DNA from: a virus
IMG/VR virus record: IMGVR_UViG_3300042301_001937
Location: 1 to 64,000 of that record
Direction: 5' to 3' (one strand)
DNA length: 64,000 nucleotides
Under the pieces are notes generated by a model, which saw only the letters and a list, made by a program, of their open reading frames with translations, did not search any database and was not told where the DNA came from. Of this stretch, positions 30,201 to 38,800 are shown piece after piece; within the stretch, counting starts at the first letter, position 1; every line of letters begins with the position of its first letter. The position numbers and the translations under genes were made by a program.

Positions 30201-32387
30201 ATCATTTTCATATTTAGCTAATTTATTTTTAATTATAATCTGTTTTTGTTGTTTTTCAACTTCTTTATCTACTTGTGCAACTTCTTCATCTTCAGCTACA
30301 ATATCTGCAGCTTTAGGATCTTTAGCATATCCTTTTAATTCTTCATTAATAGCAGCATATTGTTTTTCAATAATTTGTTTTTTCCTATTTAAATCATCTA
30401 ACTTAGCTTGATCTAAAGCACTATATGTTTCTTTAGTTTCAACTGGTTGACTGATTACTTCAGGATTCATTTCTAAAGGATTTTTACCTTCAGTAGGATT
30501 TTCATTTAATGCTGTTTCAATAGGTGCAATTGAAGGTGCAGATACTTGAATATCAGACGGTTTAATTTCTGAAATCTTTTTATTTAAATCTACATATTGT
30601 TTTTTTAATACGTCTTGATGTACAAGTCTATTTGCAATATGACTTTTACCAGCAGCACTTAAATTAGCAAATTCTTTCATTTGAGAAAGACCATCTATAG
30701 CTTTAGCTATACTTCTAGCTTCTTCAATTTTTTGTGAAGCTATTTCTGATGGAGTCATTTTCTCATTAGTAATAGGATTTAAAGGAGCTTCACCAAAAAA
30801 GTCTTCTACTTCTTTAGGGTTCATATTACCAATAGATTTAATTTCATCAATTAAATCATTTAACCTACCAGCTTGATGACGTGATGCAACTAAATCTGCA
30901 AATTGTAATTTTTCTGCTAAATCATAACTATCTTGATCGTTTGTTTCTTTAGCAGCTTGTTTAGCAGCTTCATACATAACAAACTTTTCAGTACTGTTAG
31001 CAAATTCAGGATTGATTACTCTTTTACCTTCTGCATTAATAATATACCTATCTTTAATATCAGGGTTAGCATTTAAGTTATCTACTAATGCATTTAATCT
31101 ATTTTTTCTTTCTTTACCATTTAAAGCACTAAATGCTGCTCCTGCACCACCTCCAAGTAAAGCACCAAGTAACATAGATTTTTGACCTTCGACTGTAGTA
31201 AAAAGATCATTAGTAGCTTTGTTAAATTCACCTAAAAAGTCTTTATTTTGAGCTGCATTTTCTGCACCTTTTTGGGCTAAGAATTGAAATCCTTCTTCAC
31301 CAGCTTCTTGTAAAGCTTCTTTAAAAAAATCTTTTAATAATTCACCTTTACCTCTTTCAGCTATTGCATATTTTAATCCTTGTTTTTGTATATCTTTTAA
31401 TAATGGATTTTTACCAAACCATCTTCCAGCTTGCATAAAATCGGATACAGCTAAGAACATATTAGCACCAAAAACATTATTTCTTTGTTCTTTAGCTAAT
31501 TGTTTAATTTGATCATCTGTAAGACTTGCATCTTCTAAGTTGTCAGGTGTTTCTCCTAACATTAATTTTTGTCTAGCTTCTTCTCTTTTTTGAGTTAAAT
31601 TTTGTATAATTGTACTTTCAGCATCATTAGCTTCAATTGCAGTTTCTCCAACTCTACCTAAAATAGCACTTGTAACATCTCCTGTTTTTTCAAGACCTTT
31701 AATTAAACTAGAATATTTACCAGCTTCTGCAGCTGTAATTAATTCAGCATCTACTGCTGCTTGTAATTCAGTGGTTAATAATCCTAATTTACTTTTAGTT
31801 ATAGCATTACTTAAACGTCCAACACCTTTACTTATAATACCACCAGGTACTAAATTTGATAATAAAAATCCTACACCATTAACAAGATCTGTACCTGTAG
31901 CAGCAGATAATAAACTATTTTGTTGTTCTTGAGTATAATAGGTAGGTAATAAATCTTCTTTAATGTATTTATCTAGTTGAGAAAACCCTTTAACAACAGG
32001 GTTAGCTATAACATCATCTAATTGACTTTGATCACCATCTTCCCAAGCATGAATTGCAGCATAAGGTATTCCTCCTAATACACCTATTGTTGATCCTACG
32101 GCTGTACCAAAAGTACCTATTCCTTGTCCTACACTTCTATAAAGTTTTTCAAATCCTGATTGTCTTAATGCTCTTTTTTCATCCCAAGATTCTGGAGAAT
32201 CTGAAATAACATCTTGCCCATAGTTAGATAAATATTTAGCATATTTATCATATTCCATAGGTAAAACAGAAGATGCTCCTAAATTAGATTCATCAGAATT
32301 TTCAAATGTAGGTAAAACAGGTACATCTAATAATTCTACATTAGATCTTTCTTTTAATTGATCTATAAAACTTTTTTTCTTAGCCAT
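21210..32387 (-). CDS. 3725-aa virion RNA polymerase polyprotein
   Basis: The largest gene in the window. The motif SGSDFDVDKLN (D2924, D2926, D2928) matches the catalytic aspartate loop DFDxD of the double-psi-barrel RNA polymerase packaged in crAss-like virions. A zinc-peptidase-like site lies upstream: EYHEAYHLV (H1653, E1654, H1657) followed by AEEILAEDFREYV. The first 430 residues contain Gly/Ala-rich hydrophobic segments (GTFGTAVGSTIGVLGG, LLGALLGGGAGAAF) that may interact with membranes during ejection. Middle parts are rich in charged coiled-coil sequence. Presumed role: injected with DNA to transcribe the early arm. It follows the 660-aa gene with a one-base overlap. Confidence 0.8.
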   Translation of the reverse strand: MAKKKSFIDQLKERSNVELLDVPVLPTFENSDESNLGASSVLPMEYDKYAKYLSNYGQDVISDSPESWDEKRALRQSGFEKLYRSVGQGIGTFGTAVGSTIGVLGGIPYAAIHAWEDGDQSQLDDVIANPVVKGFSQLDKYIKEDLLPTYYTQEQQNSLLSAATGTDLVNGVGFLLSNLVPGGIISKGVGRLSNAITKSKLGLLTTELQAAVDAELITAAEAGKYSSLIKGLEKTGDVTSAILGRVGETAIEANDAESTIIQNLTQKREEARQKLMLGETPDNLEDASLTDDQIKQLAKEQRNNVFGANMFLAVSDFMQAGRWFGKNPLLKDIQKQGLKYAIAERGKGELLKDFFKEALQEAGEEGFQFLAQKGAENAAQNKDFLGEFNKATNDLFTTVEGQKSMLLGALLGGGAGAAFSALNGKERKNRLNALVDNLNANPDIKDRYIINAEGKRVINPEFANSTEKFVMYEAAKQAAKETNDQDSYDLAEKLQFADLVASRHQAGRLNDLIDEIKSIGNMNPKEVEDFFGEAPLNPITNEKMTPSEIASQKIEEARSIAKAIDGLSQMKEFANLSAAGKSHIANRLVHQDVLKKQYVDLNKKISEIKPSDIQVSAPSIAPIETALNENPTEGKNPLEMNPEVISQPVETKETYSALDQAKLDDLNRKKQIIEKQYAAINEELKGYAKDPKAADIVAEDEEVAQVDKEVEKQQKQIIIKNKLAKYENDIKEKAAADNLIPEEYKLMSAYNEPLFIAKNAKGETILRNGAGKDVTYRLAKEDFKISHISENSEEEEIEDDSFVQDEEPWKFQKTTIFTSAGRSSTAPNTFNSNGDRENLGLSLGRKLFYKTIKDAKGKLSLKLEVAPEGMYPELFTDDEGNPIDKKDINPKTLPVIIGYLYKATKNDEAEPVTENGIRAYNVIHHNESNHQFASTNPEKDLELLKTLRNTVISREGSGLESYVDITEISNGFLNITESARPLKDVLGLKSVKANGPTIKTSVISPNTRKPVIVENGKEVANVKWSGRPYLRVKTGTNETGNPIYTYEELGTRNLNDFEIESIIMPLIVNYINGNDTVTVDSKEMQILSYNPNTPSILDMFLYFGKTGNHANSIFFGKGNQTRVLSFGANEDGTKLVMNKSNIDQLTAPLLEFLKTKKRAISRKYTEGSINISQNLFIPVFTGSGAVLRELSYLDLISGTNSTFEPALTTRLSEKDILLNQYAVFDPVIKGKANTTISLKTRQSQKPVKKTDEDTDTEEFQISLTEPMNTIEFRLLSDKDKTEYYKNMLKNPKYGKEYIIGTPVPEFADLLAKHDDVIFEASKSDSSYPSLLEFAKENLTEEEYKKFLGYTRTSSAQFGAKPKGKSKSAQFLDKTDTNLKIGSKVLKLVSIDGKEVEKEFIVYGIDGTKVYLRSAVNADLDTAIDNELKVTGAYPVVVRTNKNNKISVRFIVTSESRIINFEGKNVYENKTKSKKSSFGKILRKSIIDDALEQIAKRKEDAKKIYVEQEVVDLTSPFKTNADFDAKLPDNLADVDSEINELVEDIESTEKETEKSDNVEIQPIDVKQPKPEEEPKKPESVDWDDDIDARQNVGLPYKVGDVNSASNWLQKTLGVTPSIAEGIIRVAGFDNGLFGYFYQGAITLSDILEEGTEYHEAYHLVSRMYLTPSQRQSLYNEVRKREGKELTDKQAEEILAEDFREYVMTDGKVVYPEVQKNIFQKLLDFVKWIFGAKPLTVNELFSKINQGYYNQKKYIQKINNGKTDMFGRDAAHIFSPSETFKTDETLNSLFSVYLKTNKLRLYNLDVKESIANFETYAKEQLALTNSVFNVDPKYFLKRFKENLLAQPEFDFEVELPEEERGKNSGENYSESNRLSAFTKINDNVNVMFSIISDVSSKRDPDTNQFKIIPKSEVKAYLADILHDVFSYKEMINILTEKANQTSTDNSKFEKRNAGIAKQILYQLKGTDTGPSATAFRIQFQEGLSLVKQAMLTTIHYAPSKTSTGNAVVVNSMESVIEKRIKDSWANSVMRSNYITNVQGLRFISEANWNVLLAQDPKTFFESLGIEFRGQITPSVMGLVALLKNHLNKLPQKRITLLKDNKDTEVIVRTPVLFGVDSYYDDYLSTLTDAFEKKSLFTAIAGIKDAVKNLVALEVPYYNSTIEAQSRNTEGETVYAYSKPSFIFQQIKRIKDGIAKYNTANNSVLWEAIEDNAIDVSLIDGGKYNGQGEEGIHISQFTEEDMLYNKIVNLFNDPTRGTIQFLQMADKKSVPGLTVNKNTSRNLIYNPSEITITPDGTISLSSANRAVKRLWDMYKNYQELDKNTDVLDNIKTYGKAVDVFEEVNNNKPYENIDQFAKGISLIVTQGMLDTLPFANNFIGKKGDNVKSIIPDNILSLSDKVDVIDQVKQIVAAVVTTEFVNNLDQMNVFFGNAIFYKALFKRTPEVRANGRVPSVDDFVNETILEFRKQYDITEEQKNAMPIDGTYKSIIGKDKMASSKYAEEYKEILGKDAYGNDQINPVDGQGMSTFYFYLEYGIRTGQLYGKEFEKAVEAELKGLSSNYPFPPLKLVHYGNQLLENEFVPVFYKFSVYPLIPSMIKGRNLEKINKKLLDSGAGLYIFDSGVKDGNPKVLDDASTDTVDPKSMHHLNLQDLKIQVDINPKYDKFSLLLGTQIRKLINQNSADAGKNVKNKELIDSYEQTVKDLIQLEAEMLADKLGEDLTSLQSGIISHESWSKLIDMFKESAIEREESDNLIIGLDYLKQEDLTIDVLPNRNKVQNLMNAFINNKILKQNMRGRAYVQCSSVGFEYSTEKDLEAAVKKGIVLKDSEFYRSHFVDGKFDSTEARLGFVHVKEDKIVTAEILLPYYFKEAGFDINNINPKLLEALGYRIPTQGLNSMLAFKVVGFLPKSTDQLVAVPYEITMQSGSDFDVDKLNTFLRNYILQNEELKPISEEKEITYSKLLTDLIDKRDSLVLENYTLEELEDLEIETLEDIDTEKLDKKIEELKEKETKKFKKLKLQEQLFDIMYQKLTDPSMMFDYINPNSAENLENQAKEINQIQTAPYKKTTEYKGYRQFLTSTNIKVAKNFWSAKAGVGQAASQSVFTALTQLYPIVQEKYSNRLFIPKDQIILEDNKIVFGRINNAADKSIIDLIANQHVSANVDAASKPFVFQLNANLLTNDVHYYLIAATVPDTWVNKFLTQPIIIDYVNEMEQNKGIVAKRRRALFNIYNNEQAVFEKLKSKYGRPYDVSEYFTSQLDDDGLRIPTASDENRRYTEEELVEFMKNPTKYSQQQINILDDFLFYKQFASQRRDQIAAIKFDTEGSGKNLPESKIINFRYYKIIERKFFSGLNELVQNSFLSAFKTNVLDLTLQMYANSTIVERTPDAQSALYIVMEKLFNSKQLKPENMYKIYGLITNTILQNNLVTTNQEQWWNVNMLSSNSIALQVSKMINSKELEDNYLFQNLLTIDYALTPNEPDIIRIDNTVRIDNDLQKVIYESFKSFGNLNPEMYRKIIEASLFQTGVIESPVSFYKYIPVDDFVNVVGPLVKRQSRIDTLTYLSQIYQNLPTLKGVVKSVRYNDIIGEKSGLPDSIEVPNEFNYDVNYLLKKSKNKIGLYERKGENKDTFVFEKIPIKSNLKFYNTLINSNINVTNLDEDITDIDYVEVIPEVKGLPAAEPTTTASYAISKIKLSDGKEYNVKDITEEMLIDLKYSQEDAMEIINKFCKQL

Positions 32388-34369
32388 TATTTTTTCTTAG
32401 TTTGATTATTAGCACCATAAAATTTAGGAAGTAATTTATACATACTGCTATTTTGATTTATTACTTTTCCATTAGGATCTAACATAACATAGCTACCGTC
32501 ATCTTTTAACATAATAGAATTGTTTCCATAAGATTTTTTTACAGTAGCAGCAAATCTAGAATCTTCTATTTCGTCTGCTAAATCTGCTAGTTTAACTGGA
32601 ATATTTGGATAAGCAATAGGAGTAATGCCTTTGTATATATTAGTATTTAATACATCTGAATCAGGTACTAATTTAGCTATTTCTCCTAAAATAGCTGTTT
32701 CATGTTGTTTTTTAGGCACCATTCTTACAGAACGGCCTTTACTATCTCTACCTTCAAAAGTAATACCTAGACCTCCACCATAAGGCTCTAATGTAAAATT
32801 AGTAAGTGCGTCTAATTTTCTATTTTCTCCATCTTCCCACTTACCTTCAATTATATCAAATTTATCTATAGTAAAATCTTCTCTTAATTTGTTAAATAAT
32901 TCACGTGATTGTGGATTAGTTACACTCCAACTATAAGTAGGAGTTTGTCTAGTTTGTTGCTTTTGAGTTGTAAATTGTTCAAATTGATCTTCAAAATCAG
33001 AATCTAAAATTCCTGAATTAGCAATTTTACCATAACGTTCTATTAATTTACCGACTGCATTACCAACTTTAGGATTACCTTTACCTTGAGCAGCTATTCT
33101 TAACCCATCAAGTACATTCATAACATCTTGAGCACCAGATGCTAAAAACCAATCTGATCTTCCTGCTGTAGATTTATTTAATATTGATGCATATTCAGGA
33201 TATTCTTGAGAAAATTTAAACATATCATTAGTTAAAGCTACTACTTCTTTAGCTTTAGGATCTTTTGCAGCCATAGCATGTAATGTAGACATTAATTTAA
33301 CTTTAGCTCCTTTATCTCCTAATAATGCAGAATTAAACATTACAGGAAATTCAGATCTACCTTCTGCTCCAAGAGGTTGATATTGATCTGTTGGACTATA
33401 TACACCACTTTGATTTACATTACCATTACCTGCTCCTAAATTAAAATTAGTCCATGGAGTAACATCAGCTGTTCTATCATCTTGATATTGTCTTAATAAT
33501 CCAGCAGATGCATGTATTGATGGAATAATATCGTTTTTATAAATTTTTTGTTTTACAGCTTTACCTTCTTCACTTTCAGGATCTAAATTATATAATTGTT
33601 GTACTTCTCTATTAAGATAAGCTTGAATAGTAGTATCTTCTTTTAAAGCAGGATCTAAAGCTTCTTCAATTTCTTTTTCAGTTAATTTTAATATTTTACC
33701 TGAATAAGTTTTTTTAGCAAGAATAGCTCCTGGAACTTGATTTACTTGAGTTCTAGATATTTCTTTACCTTCTGGACTTAATCCAATAATATCATAATCT
33801 TTACCTTTTGTACTAGTAGGTTTCATTACAGAACCATAATTTAAAGCTAATTTTAACGGTTCAATATCTGCAGCAGCATCGTGCATAGGAACATTTAATC
33901 CTGTAATGACTCTTTTTTCAGGGTCGTAACCTAATTTAGGAAGATTTTTTAAAAAATAATCCATTTGCCTATCTCTTGTTTTAAAGTATATAGGGTTTTT
34001 AGCTATTTCTTCTTTACGTTTTTCAATTAATTCATTTTTCTTAGCAATAGCAGTGTAGTTATTAGCAGCTTCTTGTGCTAAATTAAGAGTTTCCCATCTC
34101 ATATTGTGATAGTCACCTCTGTCGGCTACGTCTTTTAATTGATTTTCGTATTGTGAAAATATTTGTTGAGCAGCTTCTTTATCTGCTTCATTTGCTTGTG
34201 AAAGCATTTGCCTTTGGTATTCTTGGGCTTTAGTGTAGTTTTCTTTTGATTTATCATACCTGTCTTGTAAAACATCAGAAGTTTTTACAAGTGCTTCTAA
34301 GGGCAGTTGCTCAGGAGTAATTTCTATATTTGGGCTAACGTACCCAGCAAGATTCCAATTTATGGCCAT
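32387..34369 (-). CDS. 660-aa cargo-type virion protein
   Basis: A 660-residue protein whose first 150 residues are a long charged helical region (YDKSKENYTKAQEYQRQM), then mixed alpha/beta. No catalytic motif is seen. It heads the operon with the RNA polymerase and polyvalent genes, where crAss-like phages encode co-packaged cargo proteins. A cargo or ejection-channel role is inferred from synteny. It is preceded by a terminator for the upstream gene and a TAAATTTG box. Confidence 0.55.
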   Translation of the reverse strand: MAINWNLAGYVSPNIEITPEQLPLEALVKTSDVLQDRYDKSKENYTKAQEYQRQMLSQANEADKEAAQQIFSQYENQLKDVADRGDYHNMRWETLNLAQEAANNYTAIAKKNELIEKRKEEIAKNPIYFKTRDRQMDYFLKNLPKLGYDPEKRVITGLNVPMHDAAADIEPLKLALNYGSVMKPTSTKGKDYDIIGLSPEGKEISRTQVNQVPGAILAKKTYSGKILKLTEKEIEEALDPALKEDTTIQAYLNREVQQLYNLDPESEEGKAVKQKIYKNDIIPSIHASAGLLRQYQDDRTADVTPWTNFNLGAGNGNVNQSGVYSPTDQYQPLGAEGRSEFPVMFNSALLGDKGAKVKLMSTLHAMAAKDPKAKEVVALTNDMFKFSQEYPEYASILNKSTAGRSDWFLASGAQDVMNVLDGLRIAAQGKGNPKVGNAVGKLIERYGKIANSGILDSDFEDQFEQFTTQKQQTRQTPTYSWSVTNPQSRELFNKLREDFTIDKFDIIEGKWEDGENRKLDALTNFTLEPYGGGLGITFEGRDSKGRSVRMVPKKQHETAILGEIAKLVPDSDVLNTNIYKGITPIAYPNIPVKLADLADEIEDSRFAATVKKSYGNNSIMLKDDGSYVMLDPNGKVINQNSSMYKLLPKFYGANNQTKKK

Positions 34370-34391
34370 AAAGTTAATTTAAATTACAGTG

Positions 34392-34402
34392 TTACAAATT
34401 TA
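34392..34402 (-). promoter_or_regulatory. Candidate -7 box (TAAATTTGTAA) before the RNA polymerase operon
   Basis: The minus strand reads TAAATTTGTAA 23 bases before the start codon of the 660-aa gene and just after a terminator. This fits the Bacteroidota TAnnTTTG element, but no TTG is found at the -33 position. The same 11-base form occurs before other late genes. Confidence 0.4.
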
Positions 34403-34414
34403 TAGATTTTTATT

Positions 34415-34445
34415 TAAATAAAAAAGCTGGTTATTTACCAGCTTT
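34415..34445 (-). terminator. Intrinsic terminator after the 460-aa virion gene
   Basis: On the minus strand AAAGCTGGT, loop AAATA, ACCAGCTTT is followed by TTTATTT. The nine-pair stem overlaps the last codons and stop of the 460-aa gene. It separates the structural/tail operon from the RNA polymerase operon. Confidence 0.8.
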
Positions 34446-35813
34446 CTTTTTTAGTGTTCTTTTAGGAGAAGATTTTATCATACCTCCGTATTTATTTTTT
34501 TCAGTTCCTTTAACTCCTGCTTCTGTATCTTCTTTAACTCTTTTACCTTCTAACCTATTAGCATAAGCTTTCCATGATTCTAATTGATTGTTATAAGCAG
34601 TTAAGTTATTGAAAATATTAGCAACAGATTTAGACGTATCAGCAGTTACAGCATTTTTAGCTCCTGTTTTCCAAAGATTGTAATTATACAAAGCTTCTCT
34701 GTTAGCTTGGTCTATAGCTGCATTTGCTTTTGATGTTTCATTAGCAGCAGCGGCCATTTGTTTATTATACTCATTCATAGCTTGAGTATTTAAATTAGTT
34801 TCGTTTTGGAAGCTTTCACCTTTTTTCTGCATTTGTAAATTCCTCATTTTCTGGTAGTTACCAGCTTGAGTTGAATAACTACCTCCACCTAATCTAATAC
34901 CCATATTAGCTGCAGCAGTATCAGCATCAATTGCTTGACGTTGTGCAGACAAATCATATCTATTTGGAGATACACCTGCAGTAAATCCAACAGCATCAAA
35001 TGGTGTTGGAGCTTGTGTTTTATTAATACGATCTTGTTGAATTAAAGCTTGAGTTAAGTTAGTAGCTAAAGCATAAGGAGAATAAGACATTTCATCATTA
35101 AGTTCAGCAATAGCATTTGAATTTTTTCTAGGTTGTACATAATCAAATTCAGGCATAGGTAAATCATCAGGAGGAACCATTCTACGTATAGGTTGTCCAA
35201 TCATACTTTTAGGCTGAATTGTATTCATTACAACTGGAGCCATATTTCTAGAATAATTAGTTAACGTACTTTCTTGAGTTTCAGGAGCTTGCATTGTATT
35301 AACAGGAAAATAATTTGATTTACCCATTATACTTCTTGGTTTTAATGCTACAGATCCAGACATAGAATTTAATTCTTCTATTGGAGCATAATTAGGATCA
35401 CCTTCCATTAATGCTGGTCTAGGTCTTACTAAATCTGCTAAACTAGCAACAGGTGCAGTTTGTCCAACATAAGGATATGGACTTACTAATGGATCATTAT
35501 TATACATTAATGATCTGTAAGGATCGTTGTTAGCAAACATAACTTCTTGATCATTAGTAATAGGTGAAACTGTATTTCCGTTTGCATATTTTACCAATCC
35601 ACCATTACGATGCATTGATAAATTCATATTGTTGCTAGGATATAATGCTCTAGGTACATTCATTTCTGCCCCAAATTTAGGAAATTGAACTGCTCCACCT
35701 TCTGCCATTACTGACATAGGATCTGTACCAGCATTAATTGCCTGTCTTACAGACGATTCTAAATGTTTAGGTACTTTAATTGTTTTACCTGTTTTTGAAT
35801 GTTTTATTTTCAT
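34431..35813 (-). CDS. 460-aa virion protein with double-glycine motifs
   Basis: Low-complexity, Asn/Pro/Met-rich protein, mostly extended in the first 250 residues, then helical and Ala/Asn-rich (MNEYNKQMAAAANETSKANA). It carries three short GG boxes: MAEGGAVQFPKFG, HRNGGLVKYANG and the C-terminal KYGGMIKSSPKR. The same boxes recur in the two genes upstream in the operon. The C-terminus is strongly basic. It is presumably an internal or ejected virion protein; no enzyme motif is seen. Confidence 0.6.
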   Translation of the reverse strand: MKIKHSKTGKTIKVPKHLESSVRQAINAGTDPMSVMAEGGAVQFPKFGAEMNVPRALYPSNNMNLSMHRNGGLVKYANGNTVSPITNDQEVMFANNDPYRSLMYNNDPLVSPYPYVGQTAPVASLADLVRPRPALMEGDPNYAPIEELNSMSGSVALKPRSIMGKSNYFPVNTMQAPETQESTLTNYSRNMAPVVMNTIQPKSMIGQPIRRMVPPDDLPMPEFDYVQPRKNSNAIAELNDEMSYSPYALATNLTQALIQQDRINKTQAPTPFDAVGFTAGVSPNRYDLSAQRQAIDADTAAANMGIRLGGGSYSTQAGNYQKMRNLQMQKKGESFQNETNLNTQAMNEYNKQMAAAANETSKANAAIDQANREALYNYNLWKTGAKNAVTADTSKSVANIFNNLTAYNNQLESWKAYANRLEGKRVKEDTEAGVKGTEKNKYGGMIKSSPKRTLKKKAGK

Positions 35814-35814
35814 G

Positions 35815-38800
35815 TTAGTCTTCGATTATTTCCCAAGAACCTATAGTACCACCTTGAGCAAACTGTTGTGCAAAGTTAGCATCTCTTTGTGATTTATACT
35901 CTTCTTGAGTGTTAAATAAATTATTTAATTGTTGATTGAACAACATTTCAGTATTAGCTTTAGCTACACTATCAGGTTTTCTATCTAAACTTCTAATTTT
36001 ATTGTTAATCTTTTTAGCATGTTCAGCATAAGTTTTACCGTTTAATTTTAACCTGTCACTAAATACTTTAGTTCCTTCAGGTAAAGCTACTTCTATACCA
36101 CCTTCATCGTGACTAGGACCATTAACTTGTCCTACTTCACCACCAGGTAACATAAACTGTTCGTTTAATTCTAATTCTGCATTAGCACCTTCTTGATCAG
36201 TATTGATAGAACCACCATAAGGATATAATTGTGTACCCATTGTTTGAGTTAAACCAGCAGATTCATTAGCTTTTCCTCTAATACGTTTTAACGAAATTCT
36301 ATTGTTAGATTCTACTTGAGCTTTTTTAGCTGCTTCTTCTTCTTCTGCAGAATTAAAATAACCCATAGCTCCTCCTATAACTGCACCAGCAAGAGCACCA
36401 TAAGGTCCTAAAGCAGCACCAGTTGCAGCACCTTGAGCAGCACCTTTACCTATACCTGCCCAAGTATTAGTAGATGAACCTACAACATTACCTTCATCAT
36501 CAGTATATTCGTTATTTGGAACTTTACTTAAAGCTAATTCTGCAATTTGAGCACCAGCACCAATACCAGCTGAAGCTAAATTAGGATTTTTCCAACCTTT
36601 ACCTTTACCTACTACTTCAAACATTCCATTACTAGTAGTTTGAGGATTTGTAGCATCACCAGCAGTAGTTACTGTACCAGCATCACCATATTTTTTTAAA
36701 CTTCTACCTATAGTTCCACCCATAGCTTTAGTTGCTAAAGGTACTCTTCTTGTTAACATATCATTTGCTAATGTACTAGCTACTGCAGAACTATCTGCTT
36801 TTTTAGGTAAAACTTTTACAGTTCCGTCTCTACCTGTTAATACGGTATTACCATTAGCGTCTATACTTTTAGTCCATGTTTGACCGTAACCATTAGGTTT
36901 AGAAGGATTTGCTATGTTGTCATTTTGAATTAAATATTGTGTTCTAGCACCTAAAATACCATCATCATATTTTCCTGCTTTTGTAGCTCCAAAAGTACTA
37001 TTCATTTTATCTAACAATGCTTGTCCTTGAGGAGTACCTTGTAACATTTTTAATTGAGCACTTTGGAAATTTGCATTATTATCTGTAGGTAAATTGTGTT
37101 GTTTAGCATAATCAGTTACTAATTTATCAGTTAAGTTAAATTGATTATTAGAAAATGCATTGCTTTGACCTGTTGGAGTTTTTTGCATTCCTCCTTGATA
37201 TGTAGTTAATCCTGTTTTTGGAGTAGTAGTAGCTGGGGTTGTAACTTTTGCAGCTTCAATATCTTTAAGTGTTGGTCCACCCATATCATATTTCATCAAA
37301 CCTCCTTCGGCAAAATCTAATCTACCGTAAGATTTATGTTTAGGTCCTCTTCCACAACCATTAGTGTTACCACCATCTCCAATATTATATCTTACACCAG
37401 CATTAAAATAAGGTTGATCATTAACCATATCATATCCACCTTCACCTGAAAATCCAAATTTACTTCTATAGCTAGGTTTTAAATTAACGCCTAACCCAGC
37501 TCTGCCCATAACAGCTGAAGCATTTGGATCCATTAGATTTTTTTCTAAAGCAGCCATTTGATTAGGATCAGCATAGTATTTACCTGCAGCTACACCATAA
37601 ACATTTCCTTGAGGTCCTCTACGAGATCCAAAAGAACCTAAACTTGGAGTTATTTGACCTTCAAGAAAAGGCATATCTTTACCCATCATATTACCGTAAC
37701 CTACACCTAACATTACAGGATTTAAATTTAAACCTGCACTTGCATTATAACCAAGACGGTTAACATCACCTTTTAAATAACCTCCACCAAAAACACCCCC
37801 TTTAAAACCAGGTCCTCCTTGACTATCGTAATAAGATTGTAATAGACCTGTAGATCCACCGTCAGGATATTGAACCATTCCACCTACAGCAAATTTTTTC
37901 TTATAACTAACTTCAGCGTTAATACCTTGATTCATAGGATTATAGTTAAAGTTACCACTAAAGTTACTATTGTTTCTATCGTAGTTTAAATTTAATCCTA
38001 CATTAGCATCAGGACGAATCATAGGAGCACCATTAAATCCATCAGTATTTAAAGGTAAAGTATGGTTAAATCCTAAGTTAGCATTTAAACCAGCATTAAA
38101 ATTACCAAGTTTTCTTTGGTAATCAGCAGCTAATTTATAGTTAGACTCTACAGCTTTAGGATTAGGGTTTCTAGAATAGTTACCTGTTAAACCAAAAGTA
38201 TTATTAGGTTCAACTTCACCACCTTCTGCATGTTTAAACTTAGCAGCATTTTTAGCAAAGTTAGCACGTTTAACTATGGTAGAAGAATATTTACCTTTAT
38301 TAGCCATAACATGACTAGCAGCTTCTTGCACACCCATACCATGAGATTTTGCCCAAGCTGTAAATTTACCTTTGTTTTCAGGTTTAATGTGGATACCACC
38401 GTATTTATATTCTTTAAAGTTTTTCATCATTGGAGCTATTTCTTTATAATGTTGTGCAAAATATTCTGCATCTTCAGGAGATTCAAACCTCATATCTTCT
38501 TTAGATGGAGTCATACCGTCTACTAAACGTAAATTAGCATCTCCAAAATCTTGTAATAATGGAATTGCATAATTACCCATACTAGTCATATAATGAGTAC
38601 CTATACCTTCTGGTGTCATTCCTGTTTTAGGATTAGCTGATACCATTCTTTTAGCAGCAGGATTACCAAAATGAGCATCTAAAGCCATACGTGCTTTCAT
38701 CATTCCAGTTTTACCTCCATCGGCATATTGATCAAATTCATCATCAATTTCTCCACCTTCAGCCCAAGTCTTTCTAGCAAATGCTCTAAAGTAAGGATTG

